A stretch of 64,000 bases of DNA from Stygiobacter sp. RIFOXYC2_FULL_38_25 (GCA_001803165.1 MHAZ01000017.1:310001-374000), one strand, 5' to 3'. Shown: positions 43,507 through 53,100, numbered from the stretch's first letter. Made by a program: numbers and translations. The notes: generated by a model not told the origin, from the letters alone.

Positions 43507-44556
43507 ATGAAGCGTTATTCTGCTTTCATTGTATCATTCACAGTAATAATAATTACAGCTTTAGCGGTTAATGGCTGTAAAGACCCTTTCGATATTAACG
43601 AACCGCAATCCGTTAACAGTAGTGAAACACAAAAATTTATGAAAATTGCGGAAAGTAGTTCTTCTGTTAACTCTTTCACCCCAAATTATAATGAAGAACA
43701 AGCTATGGCTCTAGCGGGTGCACTTGGGAAAAACCTTTATCCAATCCGGATTGGACAAAAAATGAAACTTGTGGATAAAAGTTTAACTCTTGTAAAAGAC
43801 AGTACGACAGCAACCGGAACTCTAGTTCAAAAATTTGACGGGCAATTAATAATTCAAGGCTCGTTCCAGGAGCCTACAATCGGTATGAACTCTCATGTGG
43901 ATACAACCATAACTAAGAATTTTTCCACAACGGTTACCAGAAAAATTCAATTCAAAAAAATTGCTAACTCAGGCAACGACACAATTGACTGGAAGGTAAA
44001 TGCTGTTTCTCTTTCCAGCGGAGGAACTGCCGGGGATAATATTCAAATTGTAAAACTAATTCTTACCACTCAAGATGGAACCGAAGTGGTGATAGATGAT
44101 CCGAATACATTTTTCTTCAAAGCCGGAAAAGAAAAGAAGTATAAAGATCACGATGAAGATGAAGAGGAAGAAATGGATGATAATGACAACCATGGATTTG
44201 AAGCCGGGTTCAGCATTGGTGAACACGGTTGGAAAAACCTGCTTACATGGTACAGAAAAAATCAACCAATAAAACTTACTGTTGAAATCTTAAGCAGATC
44301 AGCGGATCCGGATTTCATCACTGTTACTTACGGTGCAATGATGTACGGCAATTCGAGATCGAAAGAAAAATTTAATTTGGTATCCAGCAATCAGGAAGGA
44401 TCTTATTATAGAAAGATTTATGAAAGGAAATTGTACACTCATTCTTTTGCTGCAAGAATGCACGCTGTAGTAAATGCTTTACCGAGAAACGTAGTGTACG
44501 ATACCGACACGAGCGTTGAAGAAAAAACATGGGGAATTCCATACAGAGTTAAATAG
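43507..44556 (+). CDS. Predicted lipoprotein with acidic patch, unknown function
   Basis: Not recognised. 349 residues; lipobox LAVNGCKD (Cys24). Beta-rich domain in the middle (TATGTLVQKFDGQLIIQGSF, TTVTRKIQFKKIANSG) and a striking acidic run (HDEDEEEEMDDNDNHG, near residues 217-232) that could bind cations such as Ca. Then FEAGFSIGEHGWKNLLTWYRK. Probably an envelope protein of the same operon as its neighbours (22 bp after the receiver gene). Confidence 0.7.
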   Translation: MKRYSAFIVSFTVIIITALAVNGCKDPFDINEPQSVNSSETQKFMKIAESSSSVNSFTPNYNEEQAMALAGALGKNLYPIRIGQKMKLVDKSLTLVKDSTTATGTLVQKFDGQLIIQGSFQEPTIGMNSHVDTTITKNFSTTVTRKIQFKKIANSGNDTIDWKVNAVSLSSGGTAGDNIQIVKLILTTQDGTEVVIDDPNTFFFKAGKEKKYKDHDEDEEEEMDDNDNHGFEAGFSIGEHGWKNLLTWYRKNQPIKLTVEILSRSADPDFITVTYGAMMYGNSRSKEKFNLVSSNQEGSYYRKIYERKLYTHSFAARMHAVVNALPRNVVYDTDTSVEEKTWGIPYRVK

Positions 44557-44607
44557 TTTTTTGAAAAGAAAAAATTAACTAATAATAAATTAAAGGAGGA
44601 CATAACA

Positions 44608-45942
44608 ATGCTAAATCTAAAAAAACATATAGTTCGCTTGCTCTTTTCGGCAGTTATAACAGCTTCACTTTTTGTAACTGCATGTTCAAACGATGATAAC
44701 CCGGTTGACTCTACCGGCGGAACTGCCAAAGTAGCGGGCAGAATATCATCCGGTAACAGTATGGCTAAAGTTTTGAGTAAAACCGGAAATACTGAAACAA
44801 CTGCTTCGGTTCAAGGTGCAGTAGTTGTACTGGCTCAAGTTCAGGCAGATGGTTCATTGAAGACAGTTTCTAATCAAAGCGTTCAGACGGATGTTTCCGG
44901 AAAATTTGTTGTAGAAACAAATCTTAGCGGCGCAAATAATCTCGTTGTAGTAGCAACTCAAGGTGCGGCTGAATGGAAAGCAATTGTTTCGGCAACTGTA
45001 CAAAGCGGTAGTACTGTTTACGCTCCGCCGCTTAGTGTTGAATCTACTACCGAGACTAACCTCTATATCAAATTGGTAAGTCAGGGTCGTGCAAACAATA
45101 TTGATGCTGCTGACCTTAAAATTTTGTTAAGCGCTCAGGGTGCTGCTCATATTGGCGGTAACGCAAATGCCGAAGCTGAATTCATCAATGCGTTGCAAGC
45201 TCAATCGCAAGCTACCGTTCAAGCTTCCGGTAATTCGTATTTTGGATTATCGAGCAGTCAAATTCAAGCAATGTTGCATGCTAAAGCAGAAGCAAAAGCA
45301 AAGTTAGATGCCGCATTATATAATTCCGGCGATACCGAAGATGAAGCTGAGAACGATATTAACGAATATGATGGGTGGGTTTGCACAAATAGCAGCGTTA
45401 ACGCAAAAGTACATGCTGAATTGATGAGGATAGGTGTTACAACCTTTCTCAATGCAACTGCATCAATGAGTGCCAATGGAAGATTAGCTATAGCAAAATC
45501 TTTTTATAAGAGATATGCATTTGTACTTAGTATTGCCATGAAGCAGCAATTCCAAGCAGCCGGCGCTTCGGATGCTCAAATTAGCTCTGTTAATTCTGCA
45601 GGCAGCTCGTTATATGCTTCGATCAAAACTTCTAACGACTTGAATCAAATAGCAGATGCTTTTGCTCAATATCATTCTACTGTAAAGGCTCAGTTAAAAA
45701 TTACTTTGGCATCTTATGCTAATGCAATTGAAACAACGGATACGAGCATTAACACAACTGCATCAGCCAAAACAGTTTTAAGTACTTCGTTAGGCGGAAC
45801 AATTTCACTCGACGCTATTATCAACGCTTACGTAGCATTCTTTAATTCGGTTAAATCAACTACTCAGGTAACTCTTGTTGGTGCGACATCAACTCAAGTA
45901 AGTGCAGCTACTCAAATTATGATTCTGGCAAATATGAATTAA
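44608..45942 (+). CDS. Predicted lipoprotein, alanine/serine-rich, unknown function
   Basis: Not recognised. 444 residues; lipobox FVTACSND (Cys25). An N-terminal Ig/carboxypeptidase-regulatory-like domain (AKVAGRISSG… VQGAVVVLAQVQADGSLKT…VQTDVSGKFVVETN) is followed by a long Ala/Gln-rich helical part. Strong Shine-Dalgarno AAAGGAGG precedes the ATG. It probably belongs to the surface protein set with the genes on either side. Confidence 0.7.
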   Translation: MLNLKKHIVRLLFSAVITASLFVTACSNDDNPVDSTGGTAKVAGRISSGNSMAKVLSKTGNTETTASVQGAVVVLAQVQADGSLKTVSNQSVQTDVSGKFVVETNLSGANNLVVVATQGAAEWKAIVSATVQSGSTVYAPPLSVESTTETNLYIKLVSQGRANNIDAADLKILLSAQGAAHIGGNANAEAEFINALQAQSQATVQASGNSYFGLSSSQIQAMLHAKAEAKAKLDAALYNSGDTEDEAENDINEYDGWVCTNSSVNAKVHAELMRIGVTTFLNATASMSANGRLAIAKSFYKRYAFVLSIAMKQQFQAAGASDAQISSVNSAGSSLYASIKTSNDLNQIADAFAQYHSTVKAQLKITLASYANAIETTDTSINTTASAKTVLSTSLGGTISLDAIINAYVAFFNSVKSTTQVTLVGATSTQVSAATQIMILANMN

Positions 45943-45951
45943 TTAATAGTT

Positions 45952-45981
45952 AGCGGAACCGGAAAAGCCGGTTCCGTTGTT
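45952..45981 (+). terminator. Terminator-like hairpin
   Basis: Stem CGGAACCGG/CCGGTTCCG with an AAAAG loop, followed by a weak T-rich stretch (TTGTTT). It may attenuate rather than stop transcription into the DUF5666 gene. Confidence 0.6.
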
Positions 45982-46034
45982 TAGAAATTAAAAAGCTAAA
46001 CTAAGTGAATAAATTATTTAAGGAGATTATTACA

Positions 46035-48455
46035 ATGTCAAAACTATATTACTCTTTGAGTGGAAAGGTCGGAAGTGTAATAGTCCTTCTGATCGTTTCC
46101 TTTTTATTTCTATCGGTAAATCAAACTAAAGCTGATGGCGGTGTTGAGGTAACCGGATCAATTCAAGTGAAGACAGATTCGAGTATAACAGTAAACTCAT
46201 TGGAATTTTTAGTCAATTCATCAACTAAGATTTCCGGAACTATGGGCAGTAGTTTACCATTTGATAGCCTTAAGGTTGGTAGTTTGGTCAAAATTGAAGC
46301 TGAGTCAAAAATTATTGGCAAACTTGTTGCAACAAAAATTCGTTTAATGACGGCTAAGATAAACCTCGAGTTAAATGGGAAAATAACAGCGCGTACTACA
46401 AATTCGATAACTGTTAAAGGAACCGAAGTATTTGTAGATACCAACACAATCATATTCACGCAATTTCATGCAGCACTTAGCTTTGCAGATTTGAAAGTCG
46501 GCGACAGTGTTTTAGTGAAAGCAACTCAAGCGATAGGCGGTCAATTAACTGCCGTGGCTATAATCGTGAAGACGGAAAATACCAGGCAAGAAATTGAGCT
46601 TGAAGGAAAGATTCAGGCTATCACAGAAACATCAATTAAAGTGCAAGACACTGTGTTTTTCGTTGACAGCTCTACAATCATTCTATCTCATCAAAAAACA
46701 GTTCTTAATTTCGGCGATTTGAAAGTTGGTGACGAAGTAGAGGTAAGAGGGTTCTTGCGTCAAGATTCTACTTATCTGGCTTTATACATTCGTGTTGAGA
46801 ATGAGGAGTTTGAGCAAAGGGAATTAGAAATAGAAGGAGCTATAAGCGCAATTGCTTCCAACAGCATTACTGTAAACATGGTAACTTTTAAAGTTGACTC
46901 CAGTACAGTGATATACGCTCACGAAGGGGGAGTTTTAAACTTCTCAGATTTGAAAGTAGGAGACCAGGTTGAAGTTAAAGCTATTCTACTTAGCGATAGT
47001 ACCTATAAAGCCGTTAGAATTAAATTGGAAAATGAAGAATCTGATAATGAACTGGAAGTTGCCGGCTTAATTGATTCCGTAAGTACCGACAATATTATTG
47101 TTGGCGGTTACAAAATTTATGTTAATAGTCAGACCAAGATATATAATCACTTTAAGCAGAGTCTAACTTTTGCAGATTTGAAAGTGGGAACCTTTGTTGT
47201 AGTTAAAGCGAATTTACAAAATACTACTTATCTCGCAGCAACAATAAAGGTTAGAAACAATATTAACGCGGAATCTAATTTTACCGGCGCAATAGAATCC
47301 ATAAGCGGAAGTTCTATTACGGTTAAAGGATTAATCTTTGTCACGGATCAGAACACAGAATTTTTGGATGACAACCGGAACACAATTACGATAAGTGATT
47401 TGAAGGTAGGTCAGATTGTAAAAATTAAAGCTACGCTTCAAAGTGGAAACCAATATTTAGCTCTCAGAGTTATAGCAAAGAATTTCTGGCGTCCAACAGT
47501 TAAAGTTGAAGGAGCTATTGAAAACTTAACCCTTACTTCCATTACTGTTATGGGAAAAACTTTCGCGGTAGATTCATCAACTATTGTAGTTGGGCACGGA
47601 ACCGGAGTAATCACTTTTGCCAGTCTAACTTTAGGATTGAATGTTGAAGTGAAAGGGTCCTTAACTACCGCCGGAGTCTTAACAGCTAAACTAATCAAGG
47701 TTCATCCGGATCATGAATTTGAAGTACACGGTAAGATTGATACTCTTTCTGCAAATCAGTTTGTAGTCGCCGGATTAACAATCAAGACTGATCAGAATAC
47801 TGTTTATTACGATGAGTTTGATAAACAAGTAACTTTCGATAGCCTTAAAGTCAATCAGTTGGTAGAAGTTAAATATGTTAAGACAGTAACAAACGAAAAT
47901 CTTGCCGTTAAGGTTGAGATTGAAAAGGATCCTCATACTGTTCAGTTCAACGGAGTTGTAACTGCAACCAGTGCAAACAGCATTCGTCTCTCGATTCCTT
48001 CATTCTCGTTAACAAGCAATACAGTATTTATTAGTTCAACTTACTCTCCTGTTCAATCTGCTTCAATTAAGGTTGGACAAAGTGTAACGGTTTGGGCGGA
48101 TCAATCACCGAGCGGAAATTTACAAGCGGTTCAGGTTCAACAAATATCCGCAGTAGTAACAGATCTTGAAGGGAATAAAGATAACCTCCCGGTTTCTTAT
48201 GAGTTGAAACAGAACTATCCTAATCCGTTTAACCCAACTACCGAAATTGCATTTACTTTGGCAAACCAAGAAAATGTGAGCTTAGTGGTTTATAACATTA
48301 TTGGTCAGGAAGTTGCAACTTTGATAAGCAGCCCGATGAGTGCGGGTTCTCATGCTGTTAAATTCAATGCAGCTAATCTATCATCCGGAATTTATTTATA
48401 CAGATTGAAAGCCGGAAATTTTGTTTCAATTAAGAAAATGATTCTTCTCAAATAA
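46035..48455 (+). CDS. T9SS-secreted protein of nine DUF5666 repeats
   Basis: 806 residues. Signal peptide (VIVLLIVSFLFLSVNQTKA), then nine ~75-residue repeats with the DUF5666 pattern: G.I..I…SITV.G..F.VDSST.I, F.DLKVGD.VEVKA, Y.A..I.V. The C-terminal ~85 residues are a T9SS sorting domain (LKQNYPNPFNPTTEIAFTL, VYNIIGQEVATLI, SSGIYLYRLKAG…KKMILLK). The short repeats suggest an OB- or SH3-like extracellular scaffold. I take ATG 46035 with AAGGAG upstream; an earlier in-frame GTG is less likely. Confidence 0.88.
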   Translation: MSKLYYSLSGKVGSVIVLLIVSFLFLSVNQTKADGGVEVTGSIQVKTDSSITVNSLEFLVNSSTKISGTMGSSLPFDSLKVGSLVKIEAESKIIGKLVATKIRLMTAKINLELNGKITARTTNSITVKGTEVFVDTNTIIFTQFHAALSFADLKVGDSVLVKATQAIGGQLTAVAIIVKTENTRQEIELEGKIQAITETSIKVQDTVFFVDSSTIILSHQKTVLNFGDLKVGDEVEVRGFLRQDSTYLALYIRVENEEFEQRELEIEGAISAIASNSITVNMVTFKVDSSTVIYAHEGGVLNFSDLKVGDQVEVKAILLSDSTYKAVRIKLENEESDNELEVAGLIDSVSTDNIIVGGYKIYVNSQTKIYNHFKQSLTFADLKVGTFVVVKANLQNTTYLAATIKVRNNINAESNFTGAIESISGSSITVKGLIFVTDQNTEFLDDNRNTITISDLKVGQIVKIKATLQSGNQYLALRVIAKNFWRPTVKVEGAIENLTLTSITVMGKTFAVDSSTIVVGHGTGVITFASLTLGLNVEVKGSLTTAGVLTAKLIKVHPDHEFEVHGKIDTLSANQFVVAGLTIKTDQNTVYYDEFDKQVTFDSLKVNQLVEVKYVKTVTNENLAVKVEIEKDPHTVQFNGVVTATSANSIRLSIPSFSLTSNTVFISSTYSPVQSASIKVGQSVTVWADQSPSGNLQAVQVQQISAVVTDLEGNKDNLPVSYELKQNYPNPFNPTTEIAFTLANQENVSLVVYNIIGQEVATLISSPMSAGSHAVKFNAANLSSGIYLYRLKAGNFVSIKKMILLK

Positions 48456-48476
48456 CTTTTCCAATATGTGTTCAGC

Positions 48477-48514
48477 GGAGGATGAGTTGCTTCAGGCTTA
48501 TCCTCCCTCTTATT
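48477..48514 (+). terminator. Probable terminator after the DUF5666 gene
   Basis: Stem GGAGGATGAG/CTTATCCTCC (one G-T pair) with a ten-base loop, followed by CTCTTATT. The T-run is weak. Confidence 0.5.
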
Positions 48515-48545
48515 AACTATATTCCAAAATTATCTTGGTGTAAAA

Positions 48546-49040
48546 ATGAAAAATTACTTTTATGCGTTACTGTTTGTTTTAATTATATCATCAACAATAT
48601 CTACCCAAGCGCAGAGTAAAAAATTTGGTCTGGGTGTAATTTTTGGAGAACCAACCGGCTTGAGCGCAAAGTTATGGCTATCCAATACTAATGCATTAGC
48701 TTTTGGATTGGGCTGGTCTGTACAAGGTTACCGCTTTAATGGCTTCGATTCCGATTACGACAGAGTAACTCGAACACATATTCATGTTGATTATCTCTGG
48801 CATTCTTTTAATGCTATAAGTTCCAGCCGGGAATTCCCTCTATTCTATGGAATTGGCGGAAAAATAAATACCGGTCCGGAATATAGCGGTACATTTGGTG
48901 TGAGAGGTGTTATAGGAATTGCCTGGCTGCCTCGCTCTACGCCGTTGGATATTTTTATAGAAGTTGTTCCAACTCTCTTACTTGTTAATTCAACCGGTCT
49001 TGGCATAGATGCCGGAATAGGCGCGCGATTTTTCTTCTGA
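48546..49040 (+). CDS. Small exported beta-barrel-like protein
   Basis: Not recognised. 164 residues: signal peptide (YALLFVLIISSTISTQAQ), then Gly-rich amphipathic strands (FGLGVIFGEPTGLSAKLWLSNTNALAFGLGW, FYGIGGKIN, IAWLPRSTPLDIFIEVVPTLLL) ending in aromatic residues (GIGARFFF), as in small outer-membrane porin-like proteins. Probably an outer-membrane protein. Confidence 0.7.
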   Translation: MKNYFYALLFVLIISSTISTQAQSKKFGLGVIFGEPTGLSAKLWLSNTNALAFGLGWSVQGYRFNGFDSDYDRVTRTHIHVDYLWHSFNAISSSREFPLFYGIGGKINTGPEYSGTFGVRGVIGIAWLPRSTPLDIFIEVVPTLLLVNSTGLGIDAGIGARFFF

Positions 49041-49104
49041 TATTATTAGGAATTTATTTCTCTGTGCTAATTGCTCTATAACATTAAAAGTGAATCATTC
49101 CAGC

Positions 49105-49683
49105 ATGATTATAAAAATCACTACATGGGTTTTTGTTTGCTTGATGTTGATGGCTGTTTTCTCATGCAGCAGCTCAAGGATAAATGATGATATTAATGGC
49201 AGTTTTGAAAATGATTCCGAAGGAGAAAACCCGGACGGATGGTTTGCCAATAATTTGCCGCTAACCCGAAAGTATGCAAAGTTATCGGTAGATAATTCAA
49301 CATTCCATAGCGGAGATAAATCAATTTTAATTTCTATTTCTGATCATCACCCGAAGGAAATAACAGTTTACAATTGGATAAGAAGAATAGATGGATTAAA
49401 AGTTGGAGATAATTATGAACTGCAAGGATGGGTTAAAACTGAACAGTTGAAAAGCCCACCTTTTATAGAAGTTCAATTCTGGAACAGCTCTCAGATGATT
49501 GGTACGGCATCTACAACGCGAGGATATTTAATCACCGGAACGAAAAACTGGCAGCATGTAAAAACAATTTTCAGTGTTCCTAATGGTACATCAAAAATTT
49601 TGATAAGAGCAGGAATCAGCAGCAGTAGAAATAATGGGGGAAAAGTTTGGTTTGATGATATTCAAATCCAAAATGTGGAATAA
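49105..49683 (+). CDS. Lipoprotein with carbohydrate-binding-like jelly-roll domain
   Basis: 192 residues from ATG 49105 (a GTG at 49090 would add five). Lipobox VFSCSS. The mature part is a beta jelly-roll: NGSFENDSEGENPDGWFAN, FHSGDKSILISISD, YELQGWVKTEQL, HVKTIFSVPNGTSKILIRAG, GKVWFDDIQIQNV, the pattern of CBM4/9-like domains. It may bind surface or matrix glycans; no catalytic domain is attached. Confidence 0.75.
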   Translation: MIIKITTWVFVCLMLMAVFSCSSSRINDDINGSFENDSEGENPDGWFANNLPLTRKYAKLSVDNSTFHSGDKSILISISDHHPKEITVYNWIRRIDGLKVGDNYELQGWVKTEQLKSPPFIEVQFWNSSQMIGTASTTRGYLITGTKNWQHVKTIFSVPNGTSKILIRAGISSSRNNGGKVWFDDIQIQNVE

Positions 49684-49775
49684 AGTCTCAAGTGTACTGA
49701 TTGTAATTCCATTTCATAAATGAACTCCATGATTATGATTTCCGTAATATAGTAAATTATTGTGTAGAGGAAATA

Positions 49776-50255
49776 ATGGTTTATCTTCTTTGGAAGCTTA
49801 TTCATGTTTTATCGGTTGTAATTTTCTTGGGTAATATTACAACCGGTTTGTTTTGGGCAGCACGTGCTCATAAGGCAAAAGATTTTAATCAAATTGCATC
49901 AACATTTAAAAGTATAATTCAGGCAGATCGTTTCTTTACAATTCCCGGAGTAATCGGGATAACCGCTGCGGGAATGTTTGCTACAGTAGAAGCCAGCATT
50001 CCGATGTTATCTACCGGTTGGGTTTTCTGGCCAATTGTTTTATTTATTATTTCCGGTATCCTATTCAGTGTGTATGTTGCACCGTTACAGAAAAAGATTG
50101 TGTCCTTGGCAGAAAGTAATGCTATGACTGATGAAAATTGGTCTGTTTACGAAAAATTGTATGACAAATGGGAGTTTTGGGGATTTCTTGCATTGTTAAC
50201 TCCTATTTCTGCGGCTGTTATAATGGTACTCAAACCGGCACTTCCCGGTTTATAA
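49776..50255 (+). CDS. DUF2269 integral membrane protein
   Basis: 159 residues, four membrane helices. LLWKLIHVLSVVIFLGNITTGLFWAARAHK and the PGVIGITAAG and VYVAPLQKKI regions match the DUF2269 family of unknown role. It stands alone, upstream of a bidirectional terminator. Confidence 0.82.
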   Translation: MVYLLWKLIHVLSVVIFLGNITTGLFWAARAHKAKDFNQIASTFKSIIQADRFFTIPGVIGITAAGMFATVEASIPMLSTGWVFWPIVLFIISGILFSVYVAPLQKKIVSLAESNAMTDENWSVYEKLYDKWEFWGFLALLTPISAAVIMVLKPALPGL

Positions 50256-50305
50256 TTTTTCAAGTTCTTCAAAGCAAATAATTGATTCGATTGGGAATGA
50301 AATAA

Positions 50306-50334
50306 AAAAGCTCTCTATTTAGTGGAGAGCTTTT
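50306..50334. terminator. Bidirectional terminator
   Basis: Stem AAAAGCTCTC/GAGAGCTTTT with A-run before and T-run after, between convergent genes. Confidence 0.8.
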
Positions 50335-50357
50335 GGTGAATGGTCCAACTTTCCATC

Positions 50358-52151
50358 TTATCTTGCTATCAATTCAAGAGTGAATGACATTTCCTTTCCA
50401 TCTCGAAGAGCAACAATCTCAACTTTGTCGCCGGCTTTATAATCTTGTACAGCATACATAAAATCATAAATGTTGCCAACAGCTTTCTTTCCGAACTTTA
50501 TAATTATATCGCCGGCTTTCATTCCGGCTTTTGCTGCCGGGCTTCCTTCTGTTGTTCCGGAAAGTTTATAACCGTTGCCGCTGTAGCCAAATTCCGGAAC
50601 AGTACCTACTGTAACTCTTGTAGTACCGCTTGGTCTTTGTGCTTTTTCCTCAACTTTAACATAATCTAACCGGGCGTTCATTTTTTGGATATCGTAAGCT
50701 ATATCGTAAACATATTTTAGAATTTTTTCTTCTCCGGCAAAATTAATTTTGTCAACATCATCGGACGGTTTGTGATAATCGCTATGCGTTCCGCTGAAGA
50801 AGAACAGAACCGGAATGTTTTTATTTGAAAAAGCTTGATGATCACTTCCGCCTGAGCCGCCATCACTCATAGAGAGGTTGAATCCGTAATTATTTTTTTG
50901 ATTAAGCAGCTCTTTCCACTTAGAAGAAGTCCCGGCGCCGATAATTGTAAGATTGCTTTCCGCATTCAATCGCCCAACCATATCCATGTTAAGCATAGCC
51001 GCAATGCTCTTAATATCTACCGAAGGATTATTTGTATAAAAAGTTGAACCGAGAATGCCTAATTCTTCGCCGGAGAATGTTAAGAAGATTATGCTGCGTT
51101 TTAATTCGTTTTTGATAGAAGCCAATTTCTCGGCAACTTCCAAAACTCCGGTTGTGCCGGAAGCGTTATCGTCTGCGCCGTTATGAATTTGTTTGTCTGT
51201 TCCTTTATACATGGATGATTCTTTCAACTGATCTACACCGAGGTGATCATAATGTCCACCGATTACAATGTATTCATTTTTAAGAACCGGATCATTTCCT
51301 TCTATAACACCGCCAACATTACGAGCAATTTTTTTAACTTCGTTCACTTCGGCAGAAATTTCAGCGGTTGTATTTATTATGGCGAATGATTGCGGCTTCT
51401 TTGCTGCATCAATATGTCTTTGAATATCAGCCAGAACAACTCCTTCGGATTTGAAAAGCTCCTCTGCAACTGAGCGGGAAATTTGCATCACTGGAAAATC
51501 TTTCATGCCGGGTGCGCCATCATAGTGAGGAGTCGGCAAAATATCATCGTTCTTGGGAAGCCAACCGTTAATAATTATAAGTCCGGCAGCGCCTTTTTCT
51601 TTAGCCATATTTGCTTTGTTGCGAAGCGTGGTAAACATTTCGAACTTAGAACGAGAGCTGTCATGTTCCGGATGATTTTTCATCGCGATAACAATTTTTC
51701 CCTTAACATCAATCCCGGCATAATCATCGTAATTCATTTTTTCAGCTGAAATTCCGTAGCCAACAAAAACTAAACCAGCAGAAAGTTTAGCTTTACCGGA
51801 AAAGCCGAGAGTTGTAAAATCTTTTGCTGCCTTAAGGCTAGTTTTCGTACCGGTTGTAACTAATACAACAGAATTCTTTTTCGTCATTTCCACTTTTTCG
51901 ATAAATGGAAATTCCTGGAACCACTTTCCGTTGAAAGCCGGTTTCAATCCGTATGATTCAAACTGTGCTTTTATATAATCGCCGGCTTTGCGTTCTTCAG
52001 GTGAGCCGGTAAATCTTCCTTTTAATGCATCGCCGGCAAGAAAATTAAGATGAGCTTTTACTTCATCGGCAGTAATCTCAGCATTGCGGCTTTTATCTTG
52101 CGCGCCGATCAACGAAACAACTAAAAGTAAAAGAAACAATGTTCTTTTCAT
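50358..52151 (-). CDS. Exported M28-family peptidase with PA and PDZ domains
   Basis: 597 residues. Signal peptide (LFLLLLVVSLIGAQ). A PA domain (~120-250) is inserted before the M28 catalytic domain, whose zinc ligands are visible: GGHYDHLG, HNGADDNASGTTG, FSGEELGILGS, NMDMVGR, GTHSDYHKPSDD. A C-terminal PDZ domain (~500-595, GYKLSGTTEGSPAAKAGMKAGDIIIKFG) probably captures substrates. It should be an aminopeptidase acting in the periplasm or outside. Monocistronic. Confidence 0.94.
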   Translation of the reverse strand: MKRTLFLLLLVVSLIGAQDKSRNAEITADEVKAHLNFLAGDALKGRFTGSPEERKAGDYIKAQFESYGLKPAFNGKWFQEFPFIEKVEMTKKNSVVLVTTGTKTSLKAAKDFTTLGFSGKAKLSAGLVFVGYGISAEKMNYDDYAGIDVKGKIVIAMKNHPEHDSSRSKFEMFTTLRNKANMAKEKGAAGLIIINGWLPKNDDILPTPHYDGAPGMKDFPVMQISRSVAEELFKSEGVVLADIQRHIDAAKKPQSFAIINTTAEISAEVNEVKKIARNVGGVIEGNDPVLKNEYIVIGGHYDHLGVDQLKESSMYKGTDKQIHNGADDNASGTTGVLEVAEKLASIKNELKRSIIFLTFSGEELGILGSTFYTNNPSVDIKSIAAMLNMDMVGRLNAESNLTIIGAGTSSKWKELLNQKNNYGFNLSMSDGGSGGSDHQAFSNKNIPVLFFFSGTHSDYHKPSDDVDKINFAGEEKILKYVYDIAYDIQKMNARLDYVKVEEKAQRPSGTTRVTVGTVPEFGYSGNGYKLSGTTEGSPAAKAGMKAGDIIIKFGKKAVGNIYDFMYAVQDYKAGDKVEIVALRDGKEMSFTLELIAR

Positions 52152-52405
52152 TCAATCCTCAATTATGATTTTGGAAAATTGTCTGGAAAATTAATTGATT
52201 CGCTATCGCGAACCAAGAGTAATTCTGTACGCATTGATACTTAAATATCATTGTATGCCAAAATTTAAACTATTAGACGCAGAAGTAAATCTTCAAATCG
52301 AACTAATTTGGTAATATTTTATGTTAGTTAATAAAGATGTATTTTGAAACTAATCCCGGGTAAATCAATTCATAGTGAACTTTTTAACATCAAAAAGGAG
52401 TTAAT

Positions 52406-52609
52406 ATGTCAAAGTCATTCGAAGTTGTAGAACGTGTTGGAATTTCAACTGAAAGCATAGCAGAAGCTGTCCGAGAAGTAGTTCTAGAAGCTCACTCCGA
52501 AAAGAAAGTTGGCTGGTTCGAAGTTGCTGAACAGCGCGGAAGAGTTACTTCGGAAGGCAAAGTTGAGTTTCAAGTTAAAGTTAGAATTGGAAGAAAACTA
52601 AAAGACTAA
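52406..52609 (+). CDS. Dodecin family protein
   Basis: 67 residues, exactly the family's size. VVERVGISTESIAEAVREVVLEAHSEKKVGWFEVAEQRGRV and the end FQVKVRIGRKL match dodecins, which form 12-mers that store or buffer flavins. The conserved Trp (GWFEV) that stacks on the flavin is present. It lies 11 bp before the peroxiredoxin gene with AAGGAG ribosome binding sites on both. The 254-bp gap upstream (52152-52405) shows nothing else I can name. Confidence 0.95.
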   Translation: MSKSFEVVERVGISTESIAEAVREVVLEAHSEKKVGWFEVAEQRGRVTSEGKVEFQVKVRIGRKLKD

Positions 52610-52620
52610 AAGGAGTAAAA

Positions 52621-53100
52621 ATGGCAATTCAAGTTGGCGATAAGGCCCCAAACTTTTCATTGAAGGATACATCAAACCAAACACATAATCTTGCCGATTA
52701 TAAAGGAAAGAATGTAGTGTTATTATTCTTTCCGGCAGTGGGCACAGGTGTTTGCGAAAAAGAATTATGTTCAACACGTGACAGCATGAAGGATTATGAA
52801 GGTCTCAACGCGCAGGTATTTGGCATTAGTGTAGATGGACCTTTCGCTCAAAAACTTTGGGTTGATAAATATCAATTTAACTTTCCACTCTTGAGTGATT
52901 TCAACAAAGAAGTCGCACCGGCTTATGGTGCTTTCTATGATGTTTGGTTGCCGGGCAAATGGGATTTAAAAGGGGTAGCAAAACGTTCTGCATTTGTAAT
53001 TGATAAACAAGGTGTTGTTCAATATGCAGAGGTACTTGAAGTAGCAGGTGATGAACCAAACTACGCTGCTATCCAAGAGTGCCTTAAGAAGTTAAACTAA
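52621..53100 (+). CDS. Peroxiredoxin (AhpC/TSA family)
   Basis: 159 residues. Peroxidatic cysteine region FFPAVGTGVCEKELCSTRDSM with a T/S two residues ahead, as in atypical 1-Cys/2-Cys AhpE-like peroxiredoxins. A second Cys in CSTRD may act as resolving residue. Thioredoxin fold continues with VFGISVDGPFAQKLWVDKYQFNFPLLSDF. Reduces peroxides in the cytoplasm. Followed by a strong terminator. Confidence 0.92.
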   Translation: MAIQVGDKAPNFSLKDTSNQTHNLADYKGKNVVLLFFPAVGTGVCEKELCSTRDSMKDYEGLNAQVFGISVDGPFAQKLWVDKYQFNFPLLSDFNKEVAPAYGAFYDVWLPGKWDLKGVAKRSAFVIDKQGVVQYAEVLEVAGDEPNYAAIQECLKKLN

